Shown: positions 8,717-18,006, counted from the stretch's first letter. The stretch is 64,000 nucleotides of DNA from Pontibacter ramchanderi (GCF_002846395.1 NZ_PJMU01000001.1:372001-436000); one strand, 5' to 3'. A program made the numbers and translations. The notes: generated by a model not told the origin, from the sequence alone.

Positions 8717-8750
8717 AAAAAAGGCGGGTTTTATGCCCGCCTTTTTTATT
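8717..8750. terminator. bidirectional intrinsic terminator
   Basis: Stem AAAAAAGGCGGG / CCCGCCTTTTTT with a 7-base loop. The A- and T-runs make it work in both directions between the convergent permease and OmpH-like genes. Confidence 0.85.
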
Positions 8751-8774
8751 GCTATACCTGTATGTTGTGTCAGG

Positions 8775-9416
8775 TTATTTTTTCTTGGTAGCAGTTGTAT
8801 CCTTTGTTTTGGCTGCTTCTTTTTCCTGATCGTATTCGCTGTTCAGGCCGGTCAGTACTTCTTCTGTTATATCCAGTGAGTTGTCGCCGTACAGAATCGC
8901 GCTTTGGCCTCTTGAATAAGTAAGCACCATTTTGTAGCCTCTTTCCTGGCTCAGCTTCTGCAGATAAGCTTCTACACGATCGTAGATCTTCTTCATCTCT
9001 TCTGCCTCTTCAGTTGCCAACTGGTTGCCGGTGGTCTGGCTTTGCTGTTGCAGCTGCTGCTGGCGCTGGGCCAGTTTCTGCTCCGTAGAAGCACGCTGCT
9101 CCACGGTCATACTGCCTCCGTTACGCTGGTAGCTCTGCACCTCTCTTTCAAACGCGGCTGCCTTTGACTGAAAATCTTTCTCAGCCTTCTCCGTTTTGGA
9201 CTGGAAACGAGTACGGGCATCTTTGAAATACTCGTATTTGCTCAGAAGCGAGTCTGAGTTGATGTACACGATTTCAGCTGTGCCGACAGTGGCCAGGGTG
9301 TCTGAGCTTGAAGATGAAGTAGTGGCTGTGCCGGTTGCCTGAGGCTTCTGGTCTGTGTTACAAGCAGTTACTAGAGCGCCCAAAGCGACTCCCAAAACGA
9401 TTCTAGATAGGTTCAC
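8775..9416 (-). CDS. OmpH/Skp-family lipoprotein
   Basis: A 213-residue protein with lipobox ALVTAC (Cys19), a Ser/Thr-rich linker, and a Skp-like core. The core opens with the typical strand IVYINSDSLLSKYEYFKDA and continues into a long charged coiled coil (residues about 70-150) rich in Gln. It ends with the short strand-forming GYKMVLTYSRGQSAILYGDNSLDIT. Skp proteins are periplasmic chaperones for outer-membrane proteins; here the protein would be lipid-anchored. The C-terminus is a Lys/Thr tail. It lies downstream of mtaB on the same strand. Confidence 0.88.
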   Translation of the reverse strand: MNLSRIVLGVALGALVTACNTDQKPQATGTATTSSSSSDTLATVGTAEIVYINSDSLLSKYEYFKDARTRFQSKTEKAEKDFQSKAAAFEREVQSYQRNGGSMTVEQRASTEQKLAQRQQQLQQQSQTTGNQLATEEAEEMKKIYDRVEAYLQKLSQERGYKMVLTYSRGQSAILYGDNSLDITEEVLTGLNSEYDQEKEAAKTKDTTATKKK

Positions 9417-9489
9417 AATTAGATAATTAAGCTGTTATTGATTGTTTCAGGCTGAAAATATAGGGCTTATTTTTAAAAATTCAGAATTT

Positions 9490-10809
9490 TTAATGTTTAA
9501 GCACCTCCGTATAAGTTTCCTCGGCCTCCATCAGGCCCTGGTCGTTGATGCCTGTCAGTCGTACATGCTTTGTTTCGTTTACCAGCACTGGGTCGTATTT
9601 GGCAGCTACACGCACATAGTTTTCGGTCCAGCCCTCCATCACGCCGTCTTTCACATCGTCCTCAAACAGCACTGTAAATTCGCGGCCAACGTTTTGCTCG
9701 TAGAAGAAGCGCTTCTTCTTCTCTGAAAGGATGCGCAGCATGTCGGCCCGGCGGTTGCGGTCCTTGATGCTCACTTTGCCTGGCATGTCAGGAGCCATCG
9801 TATTTTCGCGCTCAGAATAGGGAAACACATGCAGGTAGCTCACATCCAGCCCATTCAGGAAGTTGTAAGTCTCCAGGAAGTCCTCTTCCGTTTCACCAGG
9901 GAAGCCCACGATTACGTCCACGCCGATGCAGCAATGTGGCATTAGCGACTTGATCTTGGCAACGCGATCGGTATATAGTTCGCGCAGGTAACGGCGGCGC
10001 ATCAGCTTCAGAATCTTGTTGGAGCCAGACTGCAATGGCACATGAAAATGCGGCATGAAACGCTTGCTCTGGCTCACAAACTCAATAATTTCATCTTTGA
10101 GTAGGTTCGGCTCGATAGATGAGATGCGGAAGCGATCTATACCTTCCACCTTGTCCAGTTCCTGTACCAGCCCGAAGAACGTCTCCACGCGCTCGCCATC
10201 CTGCAGACCGAAGTCGCCGGTGTTCACTCCAGTTAGCACGATCTCCTTCACACCAGATTCAGCAATTTCGTTGGCAGACCGCACCACATTGGCAATGCTA
10301 TCGGAACGGCTGTTGCCGCGTGCCAAGGGAATGGTGCAGAATGTGCAGGAGTAATCGCAACCGTCCTGTACCTTCAAAAAGGTGCGGGTACGGTCGCCGA
10401 AGGAGTAAGAGTTATGGAACGTGTTGGCTTCGCTAATGGCACTGGCGTATACCTGTGGCTGCTCTTTCTTTTCGAAGGTGTCCAGGATGTCCACCAACTG
10501 AAATTTCTCGGCGGCACCCAACACGGCGTCAACACCCGGGATCTCGCTGATCTCTTTTGGCTTGAGCTGGGCGTAGCAACCCACAATCGTTATAAACGCG
10601 TTAGGGGAGAACTTTTGCGCCTCCTTCACGATCTTACGGCATTTCTTGTCTGCGTTGTCGGTGACAGAGCAGGTATTGATCACGTAAATATCGGGCGTAT
10701 CGGTAAACTCAACCTTCTCAAAGCCACGCTCCTGGAATATTCTTCCGATCGTGCTGGTTTCAGAGTAGTTCAGCTTACAGCCCAGGGTATAAAAAGCAAC
10801 CTTTTTCAT
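9490..10809 (-). CDS. mtaB: tRNA t6A37 methylthiotransferase MtaB
   Basis: A 439-residue radical-SAM methylthiotransferase that converts t6A to ms2t6A at position 37 of tRNAs reading ANN codons. The N-terminal UPF0004 domain carries its three cluster cysteines in LGCKLNYSE, INTCSVT and IVGCYAQLK. The radical-SAM signature is GCDYSCTFCTIPLARG (CxxxCxxC). A TRAM-like C-terminus begins near VGREFTVLFEDD. Length and order fit MtaB rather than MiaB or RimO (no long N-terminal extension, GCKLN instead of GCQMN). Confidence 0.94.
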   Translation of the reverse strand: MKKVAFYTLGCKLNYSETSTIGRIFQERGFEKVEFTDTPDIYVINTCSVTDNADKKCRKIVKEAQKFSPNAFITIVGCYAQLKPKEISEIPGVDAVLGAAEKFQLVDILDTFEKKEQPQVYASAISEANTFHNSYSFGDRTRTFLKVQDGCDYSCTFCTIPLARGNSRSDSIANVVRSANEIAESGVKEIVLTGVNTGDFGLQDGERVETFFGLVQELDKVEGIDRFRISSIEPNLLKDEIIEFVSQSKRFMPHFHVPLQSGSNKILKLMRRRYLRELYTDRVAKIKSLMPHCCIGVDVIVGFPGETEEDFLETYNFLNGLDVSYLHVFPYSERENTMAPDMPGKVSIKDRNRRADMLRILSEKKKRFFYEQNVGREFTVLFEDDVKDGVMEGWTENYVRVAAKYDPVLVNETKHVRLTGINDQGLMEAEETYTEVLKH

Positions 10810-10819
10810 AAGTAGGGTG

Positions 10820-10827
10820 CAAAGATA
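10820..10827 (-). promoter_or_regulatory. -7 promoter element of mtaB
   Basis: The minus strand reads TATCTTTG, matching TAnnTTTG, 10 bases before the mtaB ATG. The leader would be very short. Confidence 0.5.
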
Positions 10828-10942
10828 ATAATTTAAAATTTGAAAGTCGCCTAAAGCGCTGTTGTAATAAAGCTGCTGCTAACCAGGTATATAACGCATT
10901 TCCAAATGCTGTCTATCAGAAAGCGCTATACCTTGTTTTATT

Positions 10943-12781
10943 TTACTTTCTGACAAAGTCTTCAAATGAATACTGCATATAAGCCTTCCCGTATTCGAGC
11001 TGCTCGCGCGTGACGCCTTTGCCTTTAAGGATGGGTTTCTTCCCTATATTATCATAGGACACCACTTTGCCGGGGGTGATGAACGTAAAGCCATCCCGAA
11101 AAACATAAAATGCAAAAGGATAAGAACTTTTCGCCATCAGGTTGCGCCCCCACTTGAAATCCTGGTAGGGGAGGTCTAGCTGATAAAGTAATGTCGTGGC
11201 GATATCAGTCTGGCTTCCGATAGTCTCGATGGTGTGACCTTTTTCAGCCAAGGCACCACCCGTCAGGATAAATGGAATCCGGAACTTGGTGCTGCGGTAG
11301 TTCGGGTCGTCGTAAGGCAGCGGGTGCCCGTGATCAGCCACCAGTACGACCAAAGTCGAGTCCCACCAGGTTTGCTGTCGAGCCTGATCTATAAACTGAC
11401 CCAAGGCCCAATCGGTATAGTAAACAGAGTTTTTGAACTTGTCGCTGGTTTTGTCTCCTTTGAACTTAGCAGGAATCGGAATCTCAAAAGGCTCATGGCT
11501 GCTCAGGGTATAGACCGTACTAAAGAAGGGCTGCTTCTCAGTATTCAGATCCTGCAGCACACGCTCAAACAACACATGGTCATGTGCTCCCCACTTCGAG
11601 TTATAGCTTTCGGCCGGAAAATCATGCTTGTCGATCAGACGGTCGTACTTGCCGTTTTGCAGGTATGAGCGTATGTTGGCGAACTCCAGCTCTCCTCCAT
11701 AATAATAAGAAGTGCCATAGCCTGCCTGCTTAAATACCTGACTCAGGTGTGGCAGCTTCTCTGTTTTCTTTGGGTTTTTAATAATAGAGGTAGTCGTCTG
11801 CACCGGGTATCCGCTCAGCAGCGCCACCATGCCTTTTTCGCTGCGGTCGCCACTGGAGTAAAGTTTAGTAAAGCTGATGCCCTCCGATGCCAGTTGGTCG
11901 AGGTTAGGCGTAACGCCCGGTTCTCCTCCTAAGCTTTCAATAAACTTGGCAGTGTAGCTTTCCAAAATAATGAAGAGCACATTAGGGCGTTTCACCCGAA
12001 GGATCTTTTCAGAAGAGTCTGCCGTCGCGGTATAAAGTTCAGCCACTTTACGCGCTGCTTCTTCATGGTCCATGTAATGATAAGGATTGCGCGTTTCCTC
12101 ATTGTACTTCAGCATGGTATCCATCAGGTTCCAGGGCATGTTGAGACCCGCGTGATTGGCGTATGGGTTCTCTGAAAAATAGACTACGCTCTGGTTGATT
12201 GGGATCTGTTGCCAACCACCCCGCATGGGCAGAACCAGCAAGGCTGAAAACAAAAGGGCTATACCTGCATAGGTGAATTTAGAGAAGTTGAGGTGGTAGT
12301 TCTTATAATCGAATGTGAATCGGAACAGCAAGGCAAAGACCAGACTGGTGGCCAGCGCAATTATACTGAGCAGCAAAATAGGAGCCCCCGCGGCGGAAGC
12401 AGCCATCTCACCCGGTGTGTTCAGGTATTGCATAGGGGTGGAGTCGAGCCGGAAGCCCCAGTAGGTATATAGCTCTAAGTCTGCTACCATTAACACCGAT
12501 AGCAAGACCAACACACTATAGGTATAGAGGCGAATAAACTTACGCACCAGCAATCCCGGAAAAAGAGTAGTAGCCAGAATAGCCAGAAAAGGGATGGCAC
12601 TTACATAGGCACTGAATGAGAAGTCGAGACGAAGGCCTTTCGTAAAAATAGTCCAGAGGTCGTTTTGTGACAGTTCCTGAGTACGGTTATCGTGGTAAAG
12701 TAGGAAAATTGTTCTGGCAGCAATAAAATAAAGCACCCAGAACAGAAAGTAGAGTGGTTGGTATAAAAGGCTTCGTTTCAC
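10943..12781 (-). CDS. LTA-synthase-like sulfatase/alkaline phosphatase family membrane protein
   Basis: A 612-residue protein with about five N-terminal transmembrane segments (residues about 8-195) and a periplasmic sulfatase-fold domain. The domain shows NVLFIILESYTAKFIESLGG (metal-binding Glu), the nucleophile region YSSGDRSEKGMVALLSGYP, YYYGGELEF, KWGAHDHVLFER and VLVADHGHPLP. In Firmicutes such enzymes polymerise glycerol phosphate. In Bacteroidota they more likely transfer phospho-head groups to lipids or glycans; the substrate is not inferable. The start is GTG, 5 bases after a -7 element. Confidence 0.88.
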   Translation of the reverse strand: MKRSLLYQPLYFLFWVLYFIAARTIFLLYHDNRTQELSQNDLWTIFTKGLRLDFSFSAYVSAIPFLAILATTLFPGLLVRKFIRLYTYSVLVLLSVLMVADLELYTYWGFRLDSTPMQYLNTPGEMAASAAGAPILLLSIIALATSLVFALLFRFTFDYKNYHLNFSKFTYAGIALLFSALLVLPMRGGWQQIPINQSVVYFSENPYANHAGLNMPWNLMDTMLKYNEETRNPYHYMDHEEAARKVAELYTATADSSEKILRVKRPNVLFIILESYTAKFIESLGGEPGVTPNLDQLASEGISFTKLYSSGDRSEKGMVALLSGYPVQTTTSIIKNPKKTEKLPHLSQVFKQAGYGTSYYYGGELEFANIRSYLQNGKYDRLIDKHDFPAESYNSKWGAHDHVLFERVLQDLNTEKQPFFSTVYTLSSHEPFEIPIPAKFKGDKTSDKFKNSVYYTDWALGQFIDQARQQTWWDSTLVVLVADHGHPLPYDDPNYRSTKFRIPFILTGGALAEKGHTIETIGSQTDIATTLLYQLDLPYQDFKWGRNLMAKSSYPFAFYVFRDGFTFITPGKVVSYDNIGKKPILKGKGVTREQLEYGKAYMQYSFEDFVRK

Positions 12782-12786
12782 GGCTG

Positions 12787-12794
12787 CAAATATA
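12787..12794 (-). promoter_or_regulatory. -7 promoter element abutting the sulfatase start
   Basis: The minus strand reads TATATTTG, matching TAnnTTTG, and ends 5 bases before the GTG start. It predicts a leaderless or nearly leaderless message. Confidence 0.5.
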
Positions 12795-12904
12795 CGATTT
12801 AAGTACCCTCTCTTAAACGTACCGCGTCCGATTATAATTCATATAGATAAATATTGGGTATAGTATCACAACTGTCAGCCGTAAAATTTAGCACCAAATT
12901 CAAA

Positions 12905-12980
12905 TCACCCCATTAATTTGAGGGGGGTATAGAGTATTATTATTAAATTTATTGATGACACCCCTTAAATTTTATACCCC
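12905..12980. promoter_or_regulatory. G/C-run inverted repeats upstream of glnN, candidate regulatory sites
   Basis: GGGGTATA (12924-12931) and TATACCCC (12973-12980) form perfect 8-base arms 41 bases apart. A second pairing, CCCC followed by ATTAATTTGA and GGGG, overlaps the left arm. The block lies just upstream of two -7 elements of glnN in otherwise AT-rich DNA. GSIII genes are nitrogen-regulated, so an operator is plausible but unproven. Confidence 0.3.
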
Positions 12981-12996
12981 TTCCGGTACAAGTAAT

Positions 12997-13016
12997 TAAT
13001 TTTGTCTTTACCTTTG
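12997..13016 (+). promoter_or_regulatory. tandem -7 promoter elements of glnN
   Basis: Two matches to TAnnTTTG lie in tandem: TAATTTTG (12997-13004) and TACCTTTG (13009-13016). The second would give a leader of about 25 bases before the ATG. Confidence 0.5.
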
Positions 13017-13047
13017 GTCCGAAATCATACCCTAATCCCTTTAACCC

Positions 13048-15240
13048 ATGGCAATTCTTCGTTTCAAAGCGCTCGAACTGGTAAGTCAGCGCAAACCGGC
13101 AGAGGTAGTGCTGCCCTCCAGCAAAATCTCGGAGTATTTCGGTGAAAACGTTTTCGGTTTCTCGGCCCTGCGTGCCACCATGTCTACCGAGAATTTCAAA
13201 AGACTTTGCGCCACCATCGATGCCGGCGACAAAGTAGACCGCAACCTGGCGGATGCCGTGGCAGCTGCTATGAAGACTTGGGCCATGAGCAAGGGTGCCA
13301 CGCACTACACGCACTGGTTCCAGCCCCTGACTGGCTCAACTGCCGAGAAACACGACTCTTTCTTTGACCTGACCAACGAAGGCGATCCAATTGAAAGCTT
13401 CAAAGGAAGCGCTTTGGTACAGCAGGAGCCCGACGCCTCTTCGTTCCCGAGTGGCGGCATACGCAATACCTTCGAGGCTCGTGGCTACAGTGCCTGGGAT
13501 CCATCATCGCCGGCCTTCCTGATCGAGAATGCCGGAACACGCACGCTGTGTATACCTACCATTTTCGTTTCCTATACCGGAGAAGCCCTCGACTACAAAA
13601 CACCTCTTCTGAAATCGCTGAACCTGCTAAACCAGGCGGCTATACCTGTTTGCCAGTATTTCGACAAGGATGTGGTGAAAGTGAACACCACCCTAGGTAT
13701 AGAGCAGGAATATTTTCTGGTAGATCGTGCGCTGTATGAAGCTCGTCCTGACCTAGTAATGACCGGACGCACTTTGTTTGGACACGCGCCGGCTAAGGGC
13801 CAGCAGCTCGAAGATCACTATTTCGGTGCTATACCTAGCCGCGTACACTCCTTTATGGTTGACTTCGAAAAATCGGCCCTGAAGCTGGGTATACCTTTGC
13901 GAACCCGTCACAACGAAGTGGCACCGAACCAGTTTGAGTGCGCTCCCACTTTTGAGGATGCCAACCTGGCCGTGGATCACAACCAGCTTCTGATGGACAT
14001 CATGGACCGCGTGGCCGAGCGCCATGGCTTTAAAGTATTGCTGCACGAAAAGCCCTACAAAGGTGTAAACGGCAGCGGCAAGCATAATAACTGGGCCATG
14101 AGCACCAACACAGGGGTTAACCTGCTTTCGCCCGGCAAGAAACCAAAAGAGAACCTGCAGTTCCTTACCTTCTTCATCAACACGGTTATGGCGGTTCACA
14201 AGTACGCCGACCTGCTGCGTGCCAGCATCGCCTCTGCCAGCAACGACCACCGTCTGGGTGCCAACGAAGCGCCTCCGGCCATCATGTCGGTGTTTGTAGG
14301 GCAGCAACTAACTGCGGTTTTAGAGGAACTGGAGCGCACAGCCAAAGTGCCGATGGAAAAAGGCGATAACATGTACCTGAAACTAGGTATAGACAAGATC
14401 CCGGAAATCCTTCGCGACAACACCGACCGTAACAGAACATCTCCTTTTGCCTTCACAGGCAATAAGTTCGAGTTCCGTGCTGTGGGTTCGTCAGCCAATA
14501 GCTCCTCTTCCATGACCGTGCTAAACACGATTGTGGCCGACCAATTGATCGACTTCCGTGTGGCAGTAGACCATCTGATCGATAATAAAGGCATGAAGAA
14601 AGAGCTGGCGATCATCCAGGTGCTGCGCGAGTATGTGGCGGCATCCAAAGCGATTCGCTTCGAGGGTAATGGCTATTCTAAGGAGTGGGAAGAAGAAGCT
14701 GCTAAGCGTGGCCTTTCGAACATTAAGTCTACACCGCGTGCGTTGGATGTTTACCTGCGCGAAGAAGTTCAGGATCTGTTTACACGCCACGGAATCCTTT
14801 CCAGGGTAGAACTGCATGCCAGACACGAGATTTTACTGGAAGAATACATCAAGAAAATCCAGATCGAGTCGCGTGTGATGGGGGATCTTGCTTTTAACCA
14901 CGTCATTCCGACAGCAGTTGCGTACCAGAACAAATTGATCCAGAACATCCGTGGCCTGAAAGAGCTGGGGCTGGAAGATGAATTCACGGAATCCACGTTG
15001 GACTCGATCAAGCGTATTTCGCGCCATATTAAAACGATCCAGACCAACGCGGTGGATATGATCCAGCAGCGCAAGGTGGCCAATAAGATTGAGGATGTAC
15101 GCGAGAAGGCGATCTTCTACAATGAAAAGGTGATGACCTATTTTGAGGCTATCCGTACAAGCGTTGACAAATTAGAGCTGATGGTGGACGACGAGGATTG
15201 GCCGTTGGTGAAGTACCGCGAGCTGATGTTCAGACGCTAA
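13048..15240 (+). CDS. glnN: glutamine synthetase type III
   Basis: This 730-residue enzyme makes glutamine from glutamate, ammonia and ATP. It is the large GSIII form typical of Bacteroidota (about 720-730 residues, versus about 470 for GSI). Visible family blocks are WFQPLTGSTAEKHDSFF, GIEQEYFLVDR (metal-binding Glu), RTRHNEVAPNQFECAPTFE, the loop NGSGKHNNWAMSTNTG, and FTGNKFEFRAVGSSANSS. The C-terminal region (about 580-730) is helical, as in GSIII. Six of its seven ATA isoleucine codons fall inside the GGTATA/TATACC word. It is a monocistronic unit with its own promoter and terminator. Confidence 0.96.
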   Translation: MAILRFKALELVSQRKPAEVVLPSSKISEYFGENVFGFSALRATMSTENFKRLCATIDAGDKVDRNLADAVAAAMKTWAMSKGATHYTHWFQPLTGSTAEKHDSFFDLTNEGDPIESFKGSALVQQEPDASSFPSGGIRNTFEARGYSAWDPSSPAFLIENAGTRTLCIPTIFVSYTGEALDYKTPLLKSLNLLNQAAIPVCQYFDKDVVKVNTTLGIEQEYFLVDRALYEARPDLVMTGRTLFGHAPAKGQQLEDHYFGAIPSRVHSFMVDFEKSALKLGIPLRTRHNEVAPNQFECAPTFEDANLAVDHNQLLMDIMDRVAERHGFKVLLHEKPYKGVNGSGKHNNWAMSTNTGVNLLSPGKKPKENLQFLTFFINTVMAVHKYADLLRASIASASNDHRLGANEAPPAIMSVFVGQQLTAVLEELERTAKVPMEKGDNMYLKLGIDKIPEILRDNTDRNRTSPFAFTGNKFEFRAVGSSANSSSSMTVLNTIVADQLIDFRVAVDHLIDNKGMKKELAIIQVLREYVAASKAIRFEGNGYSKEWEEEAAKRGLSNIKSTPRALDVYLREEVQDLFTRHGILSRVELHARHEILLEEYIKKIQIESRVMGDLAFNHVIPTAVAYQNKLIQNIRGLKELGLEDEFTESTLDSIKRISRHIKTIQTNAVDMIQQRKVANKIEDVREKAIFYNEKVMTYFEAIRTSVDKLELMVDDEDWPLVKYRELMFRR

Positions 15241-15257
15241 TTAGAGTAATACCTACA

Positions 15258-15286
15258 AAAAGAGCACCCTACAAAGGTGCTCTTTT
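15258..15286. terminator. intrinsic terminator after glnN
   Basis: Stem AAAAGAGCACC / GGTGCTCTTTT with a 7-base loop. It can serve glnN and the convergent small gene in both directions. Confidence 0.85.
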
Positions 15287-15289
15287 CGT

Positions 15290-15661
15290 TTAGCTACGGT
15301 TTCGAATCCAACCGATGACCTCTCCAGCCACTTTAGCCAGTATGATCGGCAGGAGCACAATAACGAGGGCTGTGGCAATGACAGGTCGAAGTCCCATGCG
15401 CATGATCAGTTTGCGGACAGCTTTGCTTCTTAGTTCGCCGAGCATGTACCTGCCCGCCTGCGTCATTGGTTTCCCTTTAAGCACCTCCAGCACACCTCGC
15501 CAGTTACCGTGCTCTATCTGGCGTTTCAGGAATCCCAATACAGTCTCCTTTGTGATTAAGAAGGCATCACTCACTTGTTCCTGTCGTAGTTTGCCCCATT
15601 GCAGGAGTGATCGGAGCTTTTCGTCGGCATTTTTAGGTATATAAGCACTCATGTGTATCAT
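15290..15661 (-). CDS. small membrane protein of unknown function
   Basis: A 123-residue protein, not recognised. The first 80 residues are soluble and helical (ADEKLRSLLQWGKLRQEQV, LKRQIEHGNWRGVLEVL). Residues about 90-112 form one transmembrane segment (LRPVIATALVIVLLPIILAKVAGEV cut short here), followed by a basic tail WIRNRS. A second ATG three codons in (15652) is equally possible. It is convergent with glnN and alone on its strand. Confidence 0.6.
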   Translation of the reverse strand: MIHMSAYIPKNADEKLRSLLQWGKLRQEQVSDAFLITKETVLGFLKRQIEHGNWRGVLEVLKGKPMTQAGRYMLGELRSKAVRKLIMRMGLRPVIATALVIVLLPIILAKVAGEVIGWIRNRS

Positions 15662-15945
15662 TGTTGTCGGGTTGAATAGTTAAAATACTAAACATATTCA
15701 TTCACTCATCATTACTTTTAAACGTTGCTTGAAAATATCGATACAACAATTTACCAATAATTTCTATACCCGGCTATACCTGTACTCCGGATGATTATTC
15801 GGAATAAAATCGATTGCGGCTACAAAACTGGCGGCGCATACTTCTCTTTAAAATAATGATGCTAAATTTACGCTCTGTGCCTGTTGAACAAAGCGGGCTC
15901 GAATTAAGTTAAGATAACGAAGCTTTAGCGAAGGCCTTATTATAT

Positions 15946-17919
15946 ATGAACAAGATCTATTGCCCCAGCCTGACGGAGTACAAACGCAGAGAAACCATTG
16001 AAGTAAAGATCGGCGAAGTGCCAATGGGCGCCCATCACCCGATCCGGGTGCAATCCATGACAACAGTGGATACGATGGACACACTGGGTTCAGTGGAGCA
16101 GTGCATCCGCATGATCGAGGCGGGCTGCGAGTATATTCGTATTACAGCACCTAGCATCAAGGAAGCCGAGAACCTGCGCCATATCAAGGCAGAACTTCGT
16201 CGTCGCGGCTATGACACCCCGTTGGTTGCCGATATTCACTTTACTCCGAATGCTGCCGAGGTGGCTGCCCGTATAGTAGAGAAGGTACGCATCAACCCAG
16301 GGAACTATGCCGACAAGAAGAAGTTTGAGGTAATAGAGTATAACGACGAAACCTACCAGGCAGAACTGGACCGCATCCGCGAACGTTTTGTTCCGCTCGT
16401 GCGCATATGCAAGGAGCATGGCACAGCCATGCGTATCGGTACTAACCACGGCTCTTTGTCTGACCGTATCCTGAGCCGCTACGGCGACACCCCACTTGGT
16501 ATGGTGGAAAGTGCTTTGGAGTTTCTCCGCATCTGCGAAGACGAACAGTACTACAACATTGTCATCTCCATGAAAGCCTCTAACACACAGGTGATGGTGC
16601 AGGCCTACCGTTTGCTGGTGCAGAAACTGGAAGAGGAGGGGCTAAAGCCTTATCCACTGCACCTGGGCGTAACGGAAGCCGGGGAGGCCGAAGATGGTCG
16701 CATTAAATCTGCCGTAGGTATAGGTACCCTTTTGGAAGATGGACTGGGTGACACGGTGCGCGTATCTCTGACGGAGGCGCCGGAGGCTGAGGCTCCCGTG
16801 GCCAAGGCCTTGATCGATCGCTATACCCATCGAGCCCAGAAAGCACAACCCATCAAGCCGCTTTGCAATGTTCCGATCGACCCGTTTCAGTACCATCGCC
16901 GCGAAACATTGGAAGTGGATAATGTAGGGGGACAAAATGTGCCACGTGTTATTGCTGACCTGAGTCAGCTGCGGGATATTCAGTATGCCGACCTCAAAAG
17001 CGTAGGACATTTGTATTCCATGCTATTGGATAAGTTTAACATGAACGACCTGGGTGCAGACTATATCTATACAGGTGATCACGCAATCAACTTCATGTTG
17101 CCCAATGGCTTGAAAGAGATCATTAATTACGTGCCCTGGCAATTAGTTGAAGATCAGGAGCACCGTCATCCATTACTCACAGTCAAACAATACCTATCTG
17201 CTTCACAGCTTCACCCGACACTCAACTTTATCGAAACGGATGTGCATGGCCTTACCGAAGAGTTAATGGAGCGACTGAAACAAGATACGTCGGCTGTATT
17301 GATTCTTTATACCTCCAATGAACATGCCATGCCGGAGTTACGCAAGTGTTTCTTCCGTCTCATGAACAACGGCATAGCAACACCGGCTATCATCAAGCGC
17401 TCTTACGGGGCGTTATCTGCTGATGAGGTACAATTGTATGCTTCTACCGATGTGGGTGGTTTGCTTATTGACGGACTAGGGGACGGTGTTCTATTGGGCA
17501 CTGAGCTTTTGCCTGCACAGGAGAAACAGGATTGGTTAAAGACGATTGACAAGCTGAACCACCTGAGCTTTGGCATTCTGCAGGCAGCACGCACCCGCAT
17601 GAGCAAAACCGAGTACATCAGTTGCCCAAGCTGCGGCCGTACGTTATTCGACTTGCAGGAAACAACCGCTATGATCCGTAAAAGAACGGATCATCTGAAA
17701 GGCGTGAAAATCGGTATCATGGGATGCATCGTTAATGGTCCCGGCGAAATGGCGGATGCTGACTATGGATATGTAGGCGTTGGCAAAGATAAGATCGCCC
17801 TTTACCGTGGCCAGACAGTTGTGAAAAAATCCGTGCCAGCGGATAGGGCAGTGGATGAACTGATTGAGTTGATCCGGGAGGACGAAAAGTGGATAGAACC
17901 GATGCAGATGGAGGCTTAG
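15946..17919 (+). CDS. ispG: 4-hydroxy-3-methylbut-2-enyl diphosphate synthase IspG, long form
   Basis: Penultimate enzyme of the MEP isoprenoid pathway, converting MEcPP to HMBPP with a [4Fe-4S] cluster. At 657 residues it is the three-domain form, with an insert between the TIM barrel and the cluster domain, known from Bacteroidota, Chlamydia and plants; short forms are about 370 residues. N-terminal barrel motifs include MGAHHPIRVQSMTTVDT and LVADIHFTPNAA. The C-terminal cluster ligands are ISCPSCGRTLFDLQE and GIMGCIVNGPGEMADADYGYVG. It supplies precursors for the carotenoid-type oxidoreductases elsewhere in the window. Confidence 0.96.
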   Translation: MNKIYCPSLTEYKRRETIEVKIGEVPMGAHHPIRVQSMTTVDTMDTLGSVEQCIRMIEAGCEYIRITAPSIKEAENLRHIKAELRRRGYDTPLVADIHFTPNAAEVAARIVEKVRINPGNYADKKKFEVIEYNDETYQAELDRIRERFVPLVRICKEHGTAMRIGTNHGSLSDRILSRYGDTPLGMVESALEFLRICEDEQYYNIVISMKASNTQVMVQAYRLLVQKLEEEGLKPYPLHLGVTEAGEAEDGRIKSAVGIGTLLEDGLGDTVRVSLTEAPEAEAPVAKALIDRYTHRAQKAQPIKPLCNVPIDPFQYHRRETLEVDNVGGQNVPRVIADLSQLRDIQYADLKSVGHLYSMLLDKFNMNDLGADYIYTGDHAINFMLPNGLKEIINYVPWQLVEDQEHRHPLLTVKQYLSASQLHPTLNFIETDVHGLTEELMERLKQDTSAVLILYTSNEHAMPELRKCFFRLMNNGIATPAIIKRSYGALSADEVQLYASTDVGGLLIDGLGDGVLLGTELLPAQEKQDWLKTIDKLNHLSFGILQAARTRMSKTEYISCPSCGRTLFDLQETTAMIRKRTDHLKGVKIGIMGCIVNGPGEMADADYGYVGVGKDKIALYRGQTVVKKSVPADRAVDELIELIREDEKWIEPMQMEA

Positions 17920-18006
17920 TCTGTTAATACTGGCTACATTAATTGTAGTTAAGTCAGTTTATTGATACATCCGGCAACATCTTTTTAAATTTATTTACCG
18001 CACTTT

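Noticed and set aside
13753..14307. 184-codon frame antisense within glnN
   Set aside because: Shadow of a highly biased coding strand; the sense product is an intact GSIII.
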